This document shows positions 43,424 through 54,700 of a stretch of DNA of 64,000 nucleotides, in pieces. How positions within the stretch are numbered: the stretch's first letter is position 1; each line of letters begins with the position of its first letter. The stretch lies in the NCBI GenBank assembly GCA_027919835.1, contig JANVFP010000039.1, forward strand, positions 310,001 through 374,000, read 5' to 3'. The stretch is from Lentinula raphanica (Eukaryota; Basidiomycota; Agaricomycetes; Agaricales; Omphalotaceae). Made by a program: the position numbers and the translations under genes. Under the pieces are notes generated by a model, which saw nothing but the letters and a program-made list of their open reading frames with translations, was not told the DNA's origin and made no database searches.

Positions 43424-46400
43424 CTAACGAAAGAAAGCATTCCCGTTCCAACCGTTTCCATCTCTCTGGTAAGCTACGGTAGTTTTATCAGAATGAAGCA
43501 CCAGAGACGCTCTGGATCCAGAATAATGCAAATTGAAATGAGTATAGTTCTTAGAGGAAAAGGTAATCACGTCTCCGTTCTTGGTCTCGATGACTACGCG
43601 AGGTTCAAAAAGACAGAGCTCCCCCCCTGTATAATCCCCCAGAGCCACTACTACACATCCCCCTTTATCCCCTTGATCCCTATGAGCTCTGGTTGCGCAG
43701 TTCACGTTGATGACAAAACCTGTGAAAGGTTTGGCAGGGTTGTTGTCTTGCAGAGGAAAGATATCGATGTCTTTCTCAACTTCTTCAAAAAGTTTGGGAT
43801 GGCGTAATATATTCTAGTAGACCTTGAGTGGATATATTCAAAAGAATTTATCAAATTTTACCTTGGCAACCACAGTTTCAAGAAACTCTCCGAAGACTTC
43901 ACATAACAGTTTATATTCCTTGGGAAAGGCTTCTATTTCGTTGGAGGACCTTATAGGAAACTGGGAATGGTTGACTTTTTGTCCTTCAGCTCCTTCAAGA
44001 AAAGAAGGGTGAAGGTCCTTTCCAACCCCGAAACCCTGCGAAGAAATTTCAGATTAGACAATCAAAAAGTTAGAAAAACTCTGTTGACCTTTGTGCCGAA
44101 TTTTCCGTAGAAAGAGAAATGCATAGCAGGAAAAACAGGAGGGGACTTGAGCTTGGATGTGTCTTGGTTCTTGAGCCTTATATCTGGAGGGCCCACAGCA
44201 CAAAAGGCTTTCAAAGCCAGTAGAAGTCGTTCCCTCATTTCTGAGGTTAGAGTTGCATCAACTCTAAATATCAGGTCCCCTGATTTATCCAAAACCTGGA
44301 TTTCTTTTCTGAGAGGAAAGATATCAACCTAAACCGTTCAAATATAGAAGGAATACTCCAATGGACACTTGAATGCACCACCAACGGTTCTTATAAACAC
44401 TCCAACCCTTGAACACTCAAATTGAATGCTATGCTCGTATGCTCGTACGCTCGTATGCTCGTATGCTCGTATGCTCGTACGCTCGTATGCTCGTACGCTC
44501 GTATGCTCGTACGCTCGTATGCTCGTATGCTCTTACGCTTGTAGGCTGAAACGCTCATATGCTAGAATGACGTTCCGACACTCGTTCGTACACTTGAACC
44601 GCTCTCAGCTTGAAAGTTCGTACGTTCGAAAAAGAAAAAAGGGTTCAATAAGCTTAACACAGAAGGAGAACTTACCCAGATATGACTTCTTGTGAAAGAT
44701 AGGCCCATTTTTGTTTTTTTTTGAGGGTACCTTTACCGTTGAAGCGCTCTGTCATCTAGAATGTGTTGTTTTCAGGATAAGATCATTCCAACAACTGAAT
44801 GAAAACATACAGCAGCAGCAAATTGAGAAAGACTTGAAGGACGATAGGCTTTGCTGGCTCTATTCCTCTGTCTCCCTGTCCAAGTCGATCTCTTTTCCTT
44901 ATCTATAGGAAAGGGTTTCTGTTTCGTGATTCTTTCCCGTGCTGTTGCGTTATTATAGTCGAATGTTGATTGAATGATTTCGAGCGAGTCTTCCTTGTAG
45001 AGATCTAAGGCAAACTGGTAATAGGGAGAATTGGCTGTCGTTGCTTCGCAGACTTCCTCTTCCTCAACGGTATCTTCAGGTGCATCTGCAACGTTACTAG
45101 AACCTCCAAGATATGATGAGCTCAGAGGGTGAAGAGAAAGAAAAGTGGCTTGGTCTTTTCCGTTTTGGGTCCAGCGTTTCCAGATGTCTACATTTCGAGG
45201 AAGACACATGATTGTCCTATTGAAATACTATCAGGCTTTGAGAAATCCTGAGAGGCACAAATGTACCTTTGATAGAACAGATCGAAGTATTGATCATTTG
45301 CAGAGATATCTGTACATTCAAGATAGGCAGAAATGCCATAGCGGATGCGTACTTGCTGGGAAAAGAGCGTTGGTATTATAAGGGGAATCTTGTTTTGCAG
45401 TTGGAACAGAAGCGGTTCAAGTTGCGAAGTGACTATTTGTTTGGAAACTGAAAACGTACCTACATTAGCTCATTTAATAGGACACAGATAAAGACCTACT
45501 CTCTTGAGTTGGCGCCCTTATTTCGTTGGCAAGAGTTGTTAGAACCTTTTCAGAAACGGAGCGTCCGCGTAAACGTGAAGCTGTTCCTTCAATTTTGGCT
45601 ATGACCATGAGGATATATACAGTTCCTTCAGAGAGAGTCAGATTGTGAGAGGCCATTGCCTGTGAAATTTGAACATACCTGCTGCTGCTAATCTACCCCA
45701 TCTTGAACCAGATGCAAACCACTTAGAAGCTTGAAAAGGCGAGATACCTTCCTCGCACAGATGAGCAAGTATTGGAGCAAGTGCGCCCTTATGTGAAGGA
45801 TTCTCTTGTTCCGCGTAAATGAGGAGGCTGACATATTGATTAACGACTGCTCTGAAGAGATAGGACGTTAAACTTACCTATTGATTTTTGCAGCGAAATA
45901 AAGCTCGTGAATCATGCCAATAAAGGTACTGCTGACGTTAACAACTTCTCCTCTAAGACATCGCCTTGCTAGGTTGATCAAGGATAAATTTTCCAAAGCT
46001 GAACCTTTTTCGACCCAGTCCATGCTTTGGATAGAGCTGAACAACTCTTCAATCCAAGAGTTACTCTCGAGGGAGTTGGCATTTGTTCCTCTGCCAAGGG
46101 ACAAGCAAGAAAGGAGATAGAGCGCCTTAATCTGTACCTCGGGGCTGGGAGAAGCGGGCGTGGACGAAGCAACGAATCTGACTTTCTGATGGAGTTGGTT
46201 GGACGTATTGCTTTCCTCTTCTCCATTAATATCTTCTTCATCATTTTCTTCTTCTTCAATAGGATTCAGCTCATCGTCAGACCCTCCTTGTGTTCGGGAA
46301 AGGCGAGGTCGTTTGGCGCGAGCCACGGAGGCCCCGCTGCGGTTACATCCCCCCCTGTGAGCGGGATTTGGAGGAGGTGCTGGAGGCGGCGGCGGGACGT

Positions 46401-47581
46401 AGTCTTCGTCTTCTTCTTGTTCGTCCTCTTCTTGTTCAACTTCAACTTCATCTTCTTCATCATCTTCTTCATCTTCTTCTTGAGACCCCCTGGAGCGTTT
46501 GCCTGGATTCTGTGAAAACTAAACCTGATTGAAGACCATAATCCTGAAGACAGTTGAAGAATAAAATTACCTCCTCATAATGATCTCCCTCTCCTCCTTG
46601 AGACAAGAACCAGGCTTCCAGAATTGGGGCTTTGCTAAACAGCTCTGCAAGAGTACCTGAGGAGAGCTTCAGTTAAGCAGAGGAAAGGGAGATTCAAGCT
46701 CTTACCATAAGATTCCGAAGGGAAGGACGCACCAAAAGTGGAGGATGGGGATAAGATAGGCGATGTCTCGGGAGTCGGAGACAGGGTTGAACGGTCAGGA
46801 GTCGACCTTTCTGGAAAACGGGTCGTAAGCGCTGGAGTCGTATGAGGTGGTGAGGGGGCTGGAGAAGGGGTTGTATGAGATGGTGAGGGGGCTGGAGAAG
46901 GAGTCCTGAAGACCGGCGACAAGGTCGCAGAGATGGGCGAGGGCGCCAGAAGCCGAGGATCGATTGTCGGCGGCGGGGGCAACGAAGGAGATGCAGTCAA
47001 GGAAAAAGAAGGCGTCAAAGGAGACAGCGTTTGAGGAGACAGCGTTTGAGGAGACAGCGTTTGAGGAGACAGCGTTTGAGAAGACAGCGTCAAAGGAGAC
47101 GGCGTCGGAGAAGACGGCGTCAAAGAAGACAGCGTCCGAGGAGAAAGGGATGCAAACGAAGTCGAGACAGACAGAGAAGCAGAGGTAACGCTTTCGCGCT
47201 GTTCTTCTCTTTCTCGTACTTGGCGCTCACGATTTCGAAGGGAAAGCTCCCAAGCTATCAAGCGGGCCTCACGTTCTGCCATAGCCTGCTCCCTGAGGTC
47301 AACAGAGAGCAGAGCAGTGGGCTGCCTTAAGGCTGAAGGCTGAGATTTTCAGTTAGCGTTGAGATAGCTCTCTAAGGTACCTAAAAATAGCCTACCAGGT
47401 GAGAATGGGAAGAAGAGGGCCGTAAAGTGCGAGAAGGGAGGTTTTGATTTCCCAGCTGCTCTTGAAGGAGCGCGTTAAGAGTTGAGAGCTCCGGGGGCAA
47501 ACTCTGGAGGTGCGAAGCTAAAAAAAGTGAGAGAGCCCGAGTCTGTTCTGGGGGAAGGACAACGCCCGGCGGGGAGGACAT
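43424..47581 (-). CDS. Tet-like 2OG-Fe(II) oxygenase, long multi-exon gene
   Basis: Exons on the minus strand include 47581-47396, 47321-46706, 46656-46571, 46509-45878, 45827-45679, 45625 to about 45500, about 45458-45267 and 45216 downward. The C-terminal exons lie between about 44332 and 43424. The N terminus (MSSPPGVVLPPEQTRALSLF) leads into a charged helix and a Ser/Thr/Pro region with TLSPQ repeats. Next are TLAELFSKAPILEAWFLSQG and an acidic tract before RAKRPRLSRT, then a helical region ending in SRWGRLAAAGTVYILMVIA. The catalytic part has RAHRDQGDKGG (HxD iron ligands), GDYTGGELCL, GDVITF, THFNLHY (distal His) and SRASLVLHSD (2OG Arg), ending GWNGNAFFR. Tet/JBP enzymes oxidise methylated pyrimidines, but whether this branch does is unknown. 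The exons between about 44800 and 44340 are unresolved and an intron there holds a minisatellite. Confidence 0.72.
44432..44567. repeat. 8-bp minisatellite (YGCTCGTA)n inside an intron
   Basis: Twelve perfect units of TGCTCGTA/CGCTCGTA run from 44432 to 44527, followed by degenerate units to about 44567. It lies in the unresolved intron region of the Tet-like gene. One strand translates as repeated Cys-Ser-Tyr-Ala-Arg, but nothing else supports coding. Confidence 0.9.
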
Positions 47582-47714
47582 GTTCGTTATAGTCCAAAAA
47601 GAGATAAAAGGCGCTTGATGGCTCCCTTTTGCCGTTTGCGTTCCATAACTCACTGACGTCATCACTAAAAATTCTCACATTCTCCGTTTCTCCTTCCCTC
47701 TTACCGTTCGCGAC
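47582..47714. promoter_or_regulatory. short shared upstream region of two divergent genes
   Basis: The Tet-like gene starts at 47581 on the minus strand, and the decayed gene on the plus strand begins at about 47715, leaving 133 bases. Both 5-prime ends must have used this space, so it probably worked as a bidirectional promoter. Confidence 0.45.
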
Positions 47715-49960
47715 GTGGCGAACACTGCCAAGACTGATCCTCTTAAACGCGGCGGGTCTATCACAGACTACTTTACACGCAAATTACCCAAACAATCACC
47801 TCCTGGCAATTCAGAAAATCAAGCCAAATTACCGGAAAGACCAATCGCCAAAACCATGGCTTCTTCTTCACCCGCTAATTCAAATGATGTATCGCCCAGC
47901 CAAACCTCGGCTTGGAGGAGATACGGCGTTAAATCTGAGACTGAGCTGTCGCTCTCTCGCACGACGCCTTCTCCCTCACGACAGCCACGAACACATCCTC
48001 CGACAACTACCTCTCAGCAAACAATGACAATGATGCCCCTTTCACCGACAGCGAAATCAAAAAACCGAGAATCTCATTGCCAGGTGAGAGTTCTGGCTGC
48101 GGCGAAGGCTAGTCAAGTGGAGGAAGAGACTCTGTCTGCGGCCTCTAGAAATCAGTGTCAAGGGGAAGGGGAAGGCAAAAGAAGTGTCAGTTTTTTCAAT
48201 GACGGTCTTCTGTCACTCTCACGGAGTGTCCTAGTGTGGGTCCTGCTTACTATAACACACTCGAAGCACGAATGCGCGTCCTCAACCCAAGACAGTCTCT
48301 CCAACAGTACTCCAATCTGAAAGGCGCAAAGCTGCCCTGAAGAAGCATAATCCCATCGCCACATTGGTCAAAGAGACCCGCGAAGAAAAACGTAGTGGAC
48401 GCGGGGAGATCGATTTTCTCAAAGCAGCGCAAAGAGTTCTTTCAGAAGATTAAGGTCTCCTCGATCTCCTTGATCTTGATGACGAAGATGATTTGGATAG
48501 TCTCGGCAGCCCCACTCAGAAAAGGAGTTTCTTGTCCGGGAACGAAATAGATGCACTGAGGGCTGACCTCGCTGCTGGTGACCGACGACGTCTTTTTGGG
48601 GATCAAAGTGAGGGCATCAAAAACATACTCGATAGCGATTCGAGGATTATCAAAGCCGACGAACGCCGGAACATCGAAGTTGGTGTGCGGTTTTGGACAG
48701 ACGACGCATCGTCAGTTGACGGAGATGTCGACATGAACGCAGAACCAACTTTGGATTTTTGGGAGTGTTCGCAGTTCCCTGTTCTTCGACAGCTACACCA
48801 TGCACTCAGCTCAGAAGGTAAGCGCTCCATGACATCAGGTCAGGTTTTTGCTAACCTCGACCCAGATTATTGCTCAGCAATAGCTATCTTGGACTCCAGG
48901 TTGCTGAATACGGTTGACTTAGAATAGTTTCCCCGGAGTAACTAGCTATTTGACGTTTCTTGGTATGGCATCTGTTTCATCTCTGTCTTTCATACTAATA
49001 CGCAATCTAGCTTTGTCCTCTCCCACAAACGAAGATCTCTCAGCTTCCGCATTCAGAGCCCTTCGTAATGTTTGGCTTGCCTCTCGTTTTTCCAGGTCGG
49101 GTATCACTCTTCGGAGAGTCTAGGATGCGGTGTCCCGACTAGGAGTGAAGTCCAAAGGCATGAAGTCATGAGGCAGAAAACCCGCGAACTTGGACCATCA
49201 AAGAAAGGTTCCAAACTGTGTTGCTGATATTGTGCATCCTGTTCGACAACGTTTCACTCGTTCCTAACCAAAGAATCCTTTCAGGAACCCGTCATTGGCA
49301 ACAAATTTTTGATTAATATTCAAGAATCCGAACCTTGCAATGTCTCTCATATTGTGAGTTTCTTGATTGGAAGTTCAGGTCGCAGTACTAGGATTGCACG
49401 TTGGGTGGCTCGTTCAGGACTGCTGAAAAAGAGACGAATAACCCAAGTCAGTGTTGGTGCTATTGTATTCTTCCCTCAGATATTGAGAATACCATGGTGA
49501 GTAGTCCGAATATTGTCATTCGCCTCCAGTTCAAGATCTTTCTGAAATCCTGATTGAAGGAGCAAAGGCACCCTGTCAGGTTTTCTAGATCAACCGTGAC
49601 ACAGATTACATCGAACTGGGACACTATGTCCAGATTCTTGCCGTAGCTTTGACAGACATATCCAGCTATTTCTTAAGTGAAATAGTGGCAGCTGCCGCTG
49701 CAAAGGCTGAACAGTCTTCTGTGCACAGTTCGCCTAGCAAGGATAAAACGGAGACACTTCTTGAATATCTCTATCGCTGTACGACCTTTGTGAAACGCAG
49801 AATCAGTTTGTCTTTCTCTCGTTCGCTCGTGCAAACATTGGAAACTGACTGGATTTCACTCTAGCTGACAGCGGGACAGACATTGAACACTCGCGAATGA
49901 AAGCAGCGTTGCGACAGCTGTCGATGCGGCTGTACTTTCAACTTGCTCCTAGAAAGTAGG
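47715..49960 (+). pseudogene. decayed gene of unknown identity with PIP-like N terminus
   Basis: The reading starts at a GTG where the context looks like a lost ATG, and gives KTDPLKRGGSITDYFTRKLP, resembling the S-I-T-x-Y-F type of PCNA-interacting or nuclease-tail motif. Further protein-like blocks follow in changing frames: KKHNPIATLVKETREEKR and LKAAQRVLSED (about 48330-48450, ended by TAA), then LLDLDDEDDLDSLGSPTQKR and [18 protein letters not shown] (about 48450-48600), LSASAFRALRNVWLASRF (about 49035-49095), DISSYFLSEIVAAAAAKAEQ (49652 onward) and MKAALRQLSMRLYFQLAPRK (to about 49960). Frame changes and stops between blocks mark it as a pseudogene. I do not recognise the family with certainty. 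Confidence 0.55.
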
Positions 49961-50105
49961 AAAAATCTCCTTCGTGAAAGGAGGAAACCTGATGGAAAAC
50001 GTTAGATTGATAGACTCTTTCGTATGATATATTTCTCGATGTATTTTGCTACCTATCTCACTGCTAATGGTACTGTATATGCTACTTTTTTTTGCCAACT
50101 CTTGT

Positions 50106-51385
50106 GCCGCCGAAAGACGTATTTCGTACGTTATTCCTCCTCCAACAGAACTCATCCCACAATTACAACTTCCGTCTTTCGGTGCTTCCCGCTCGGGCTC
50201 AGCTGGCCCCTTGCTTATACCAACTTATGTGAACACCCCCGAGCACTAAGAACGAGTGGAAACATATCTAGGAAGTCATGACAGGATGGGCGGATGATGC
50301 TTTAGATTACCCAACGACCTCCTCGTGAGATCTACTGGGAACTGTTGTCGGAAACGCGGATAGAAGGAAGAAAGCTGCGAGGAACGGCTCTCCTCTTCCT
50401 CATGAACATCATTGGGAAACAGACATTGATGCTTTTCAACCTGGACAGCCAAGTCATTTTCGCCAATGTGCTCAACCCCATCTCTTACTGGTTGGGTCAA
50501 TGACATTTGTCCGGTCAACTATAACCCGACGGGTATGTTCTTGCTATCAATTCGCTCTGTTCCCTATCTCACCTTTTGACAGTTATCCCTGTTCATCAGA
50601 CGGAACCATCAAAGCTTGGAATCCTCACTCCTCGATACCTTCCGACCCTTCCGTTATTGGGACGCACAGTGACTACGTCCGCTGTCTCTCATACTGGTCA
50701 GCGAATCTCCAATAGCTTTTATCTGTTTTGGAACGCCCCTTTTGATAGTCGAGAGCGAAATTGGGATCTTGCATGCTCTTCAAATCCAGAACTACTCTTT
50801 ACCCTCAATCCAGCAGAGGCCTCTGCCACTAAATCATCAGTCTATGCTCTTGCTGGAGATCCTTATGGCCTAACTATCGCATCTGGCTCGCCTGAACGAA
50901 TCGTTCGTTTGTGGGAGGGCCTCACTGTGACAAAAGGACTGGTCTGAAATTCTGCCAACTTCCGACCCTATCTTGACTCCCATATTCCCAGGCAAACTCG
51001 TAGAACATACCGACACATACTACGTGCTATACTCATATCCGAAGACTCCATTAAACTCTGGTCCCTTGCCTCTCAGCGTTGCCTCCATACATTCACCCAT
51101 CATACCGAGTCCGTATGGTCCCTGTTCTCCTCCCATCCCTCTCTCGAATCGTGCTACTCCAGTGGTGACCGTTCTGGTTTCGTGTGCAGAGTAGACGTCG
51201 AAGAATGTGCTGATGTTTCAGAAGGCGAATGCATCCTTCTGTGCCAGGACACACGTGAAACTGCTATCGCAGAAGGCGTCAACAAAATTGCCGCTTTGGA
51301 TGACAATGCTCAGTCGATCCTTGCGTTCAGATTCTCTCACTTTGATCCCCAAAAAGACGTCGTCGGTCACCAGATTGACCCTTAG
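50106..51385 (+). pseudogene. WDR48-like WD40-repeat pseudogene
   Basis: Blocks in the order of fungal WDR48 (UAF1/Bun107-type deubiquitinase cofactor) proteins are readable in different frames. These are ERRISYVIPPPTE and PLLIPT (50110-50230), VMTGWADDALD (about 50277), ETDIDAFQPGQPSHFRQCAQ (about 50420-50475), SSDGTIKAWNPHSSIPSDPS and GTHSDYVRCLSYW (50595-50700), and KSSVYALAGDPYGLTIASGS with PERIVRLW (50830-50915). [28 protein letters not shown] and [20 protein letters not shown] follow (51000-51140), then [20 protein letters not shown] (51165-51225). There are several frameshifts, and about ten codons are missing between SED and SIKLW. Introns appear retained. The C-terminal region beyond the beta-propeller is absent. 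Confidence 0.85.
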
Positions 51386-51754
51386 GATAATTGCCAGTTG
51401 CAGGAAAGAGGGTCAGTGCTAGGAAACCAGTGGGACTGTGAGGCAAAGCTGTAAGCTGTGGAGGAGATTGCAGCGATGGGCACAGTCACAACTGCAGTAT
51501 AATATATAGTCATCCACACTGACCTGGGGATTAACACTCCCCACGCTATGACGTATCGGTAGTGATAAAAATGGCCGGGTGGGCGCTAAACTACTGAGAC
51601 CAGTAGATTAGCGCCCACTGCACGAGTCAAGCGGCACGAGTTGTCATGGCCACGTGGCTGCTTTGTCAGCTTCTATTTAAGACTCAGAAAATTTCAAGTT
51701 CGTTTTCAACCCCCACCACCGTTCAACTCACAATTCCAACTCAATCCATAAGAA
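51386..51754 (+). promoter_or_regulatory. upstream region of the JmjC gene
   Basis: 368 bases with no open frame. A TATTTAAG word lies at about 51673-51680, roughly 75 bases before the start codon at 51755, and could be a TATA-like element. The words GGGCGCTAAACTACTGAGA and GTAGATTAGCGCCCA near 51575-51620 form an imperfect inverted repeat (TGGGCGCTAA / TTAGCGCCCA). Confidence 0.4.
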
Positions 51755-54700
51755 ATGAGTGAGAGTACCAATGATGGTATGAATCTGATGCTCCATCCTG
51801 GTTTGAACAGTGAGATTGCCAGCCTGGACCATGTAAGTTGATGAAAAATTCTATTCCCTCTGTTTGAGTTGTTATGCATCCTCAACTCGCGTTTGCAGCC
51901 TTTAGCCCGTTTACTAAGAAACCAACGCGATGAGATATCCTCCAATCTCGCATTTGCAGTCATTACACGCGGTCAGAATCCTCAACGCTCTCTCACTTAC
52001 GCCGACTGGGCCCCAGTTGGCTCATATTGCCTGGGTCTACGGGCTCTTCATGTGCTCACCCACCCCGAGCTACCATTGATACCTTTTGCCCCGGAAAGAG
52101 GACCGCTTCCTGTTATGAAAGCCACGTTGACAGGACCAGTGAGTGTCATTGAAGTGATCACTACTACATTCTCACAACAACTGACTAATTGATCTTAGCT
52201 GGGGCCTTTGCTGAAAGATGGGGGGTGGGTTGCAGTTGTCAATCAGGCTCGTAAGGCCGTCAACAGATGGAACCAGAAGAAAGGTTCTCCAACCCCAAAC
52301 GCCACCCTGCATCCCATGCAACAAATGCTGGACCAAATCGATCACTACGCCGGGAAGGAAGATTACACGAAAATCATCCAAAACATTTATTTCGCTGCAC
52401 TGCATTTGGCATGGTTAGAGCAGGACTCTATCCATGGTGCTCGAATTGACTACCCTGAGACCCTTCAACAATTTTCAAATCACTTGCAGGGCATAGGCTC
52501 ACGGTAAGTCATCCACTACCTCTTCTCCCACATGGCACCTCAACCTTTTTGCAAGGTCTTGGACCTTACCATCGATCTTACAACGATCTACGTACAAACC
52601 CAACAATCTCCAAAATCCCCTCTTCCTCAGTCTCGCCGTCTCTCCGCTGTTGCTCCTCCGACCCATCGCACTAACGCAAAACAGTGCTCATCGTGAGACC
52701 CTCTTACATGTTTGTATATACCATACTTTTGTGGATACTACACGGAACTGACACCTGTATAGCTTGCCTATGCTCTCGGACCCCATGAAGACCGACCAGC
52801 TGTACTCAAGGAGATGGAGGAGTTTATGTGGACCCATTTGAGACGGGTTTCGAGAAATGAAATGACCGCGAATGAGTTCATGGAGTCGTTGGTGAACAAA
52901 TTTCCTCAGGACGTTCTTGACACCATATCTAAAGAGGACAACCAATTCTTCTGCCATGGTATGTTATTTTTGCTAAACTTTCCATCTGACCATGTCGTTT
53001 GCTCACCCCACCGCTCTGTGTGATCGGCAGATTATGACGAGAATCGAACTGAGATTGACGGAGGTGGTTTCATTGAGGAAATGATCAGAGCTGGGACCCC
53101 ATCACCTGTTGGGGAGACAGCGTACATCGAGAATGTGATTCGGGGAACAACCCCGGCTCCTACACGTCCGCTCTTTCAGCGCCCTCATCCCTCCAGGCCA
53201 GGTCATCCCCCGCTTCCCCTACGTGATCTAGAGCCTCAAACACCAACTCGACTTCCACCACCTCATCCTTCGTCTTCGTCCCCATCTCCTTCCCCGAGTC
53301 ATCCTGTCCAGATACCTGGTCCTTCCTTCACGGCCAATAACGACGAGGGGTCTCCATCCCAGCGTCCTTTCCAGAGACCACGGCCCTCTGTCATAGAAGT
53401 TGAGGACGAGGAGTCGCCTTTTCATGCTCGGCACCCTCTTTCGTCTTCATCCCCGTCTCCTTCTTTGCCGAGACATCCTGTCGAGACAACCCCGGCTCCT
53501 ACACGTCCGCTCTTTCAGCGCCCTCATCCCTCCAGGCCAGGTCATCCCCCGCTTCCCCTACGTGATCTAGACCCTCAAACACCCACTCGACTTCCACCAC
53601 CGCATCCTTCGTCTTCGTCCCCATCTCCTTCCCCGAGTCATCCTGTCCAGATACCTGGTCCTTCCTTCACGGCCAATAACGACGAGGGGTCTCCATCCCA
53701 GCGTCCTTTCCAGAGACCACGGCCCTCTGTCATAGAAGTTGAGGACGAGGTGTCGCCTTTTCAAGATCGACACCCTCCACAGATACATAAACCCTCCGTT
53801 ACAGACAGAGACCAGGACCAGGGTTCGGACAAGGAGATTTCCGAATCAAAGGATAATGATGGTCCCCTGCTTGGTCCAAAGGCCGCCGTTGTTGAGGAAT
53901 CTTCCATAGCCCAAATGGAAGACCTTTCAGCTAAGAATGCCCAATTCCCGCCGCCGCCACGAGATGAAAAGGACGACAATGAGAAGATTGCGTCGGAGAA
54001 GGACGATCAACCCCCTCTAGACCAGCAGATGAAGGGCATCGAAGGAGGCGCGCACCATTCGGAGAATGAAGAGTCCAATGAGAAAATGAACGCCACCGAG
54101 CCCGAAGATGACCTCGAGGGAGACCTGAACGCCGCGCAGAATGAAAATCAGACGCCTCAGATGAACCAGGACCAGGGTTCGGACAAGGAGATTTCCGAAT
54201 CAAAGGATAATGATGGTCCCCTGCTTGGTCCAAAGGCCACCGTTGTTGAGGAATCTTCCATAGCCCAAATGGAAGACCTTTCGGCTAAGGATGTCCAATT
54301 CCCGCCGCCGCCACGAGATGAAAAGGACGACGATGAGAAGATTGCGTCGGAGAAGGACGATCAACCCCCTCTAGACCAGCAGATGAAGGGCATCGAAGAA
54401 GGCGCGCACCATTCAGAGAATGAAGAGTCCAATGAGAAAATGAACGCCACCGAGCCCGAAGATGACCTCGAGGGAGACCTGAACGCCGCGCAGAATGAAA
54501 ATCAGACGCCTCAGATGAACGAGATGCACGCTGAGAAGGACTCTCTGCCACCGGCACTAGAAAGCCAACAGTCCGATCAGTCCGATCAGGAGACGAACGG
54601 CGCTGAGAAGCAAGTTCCACCCCCTGCGCCCCTGGACCCCCTTCCGCCGTTGCCACAAAGCAAAGACTTCGATGAAGTGATGGCAGACGTCGAGGAGGGG

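Noticed and set aside
44426..44695. Open frame encoding repeated Cys-Ser-Tyr-Ala-Arg
   Set aside because: It is a translation of the 8-bp minisatellite inside an intron.
45820..45900. A 26-base intron in the Tet-like gene
   Set aside because: A later acceptor (TGTCAG) gives a normal 51-base intron and keeps the frame, so the micro-intron is unnecessary.
46964..47330. Arg/Glu-rich plus-strand open frames
   Set aside because: They are antisense to the low-complexity TLSPQ repeat coding region of the Tet-like gene.
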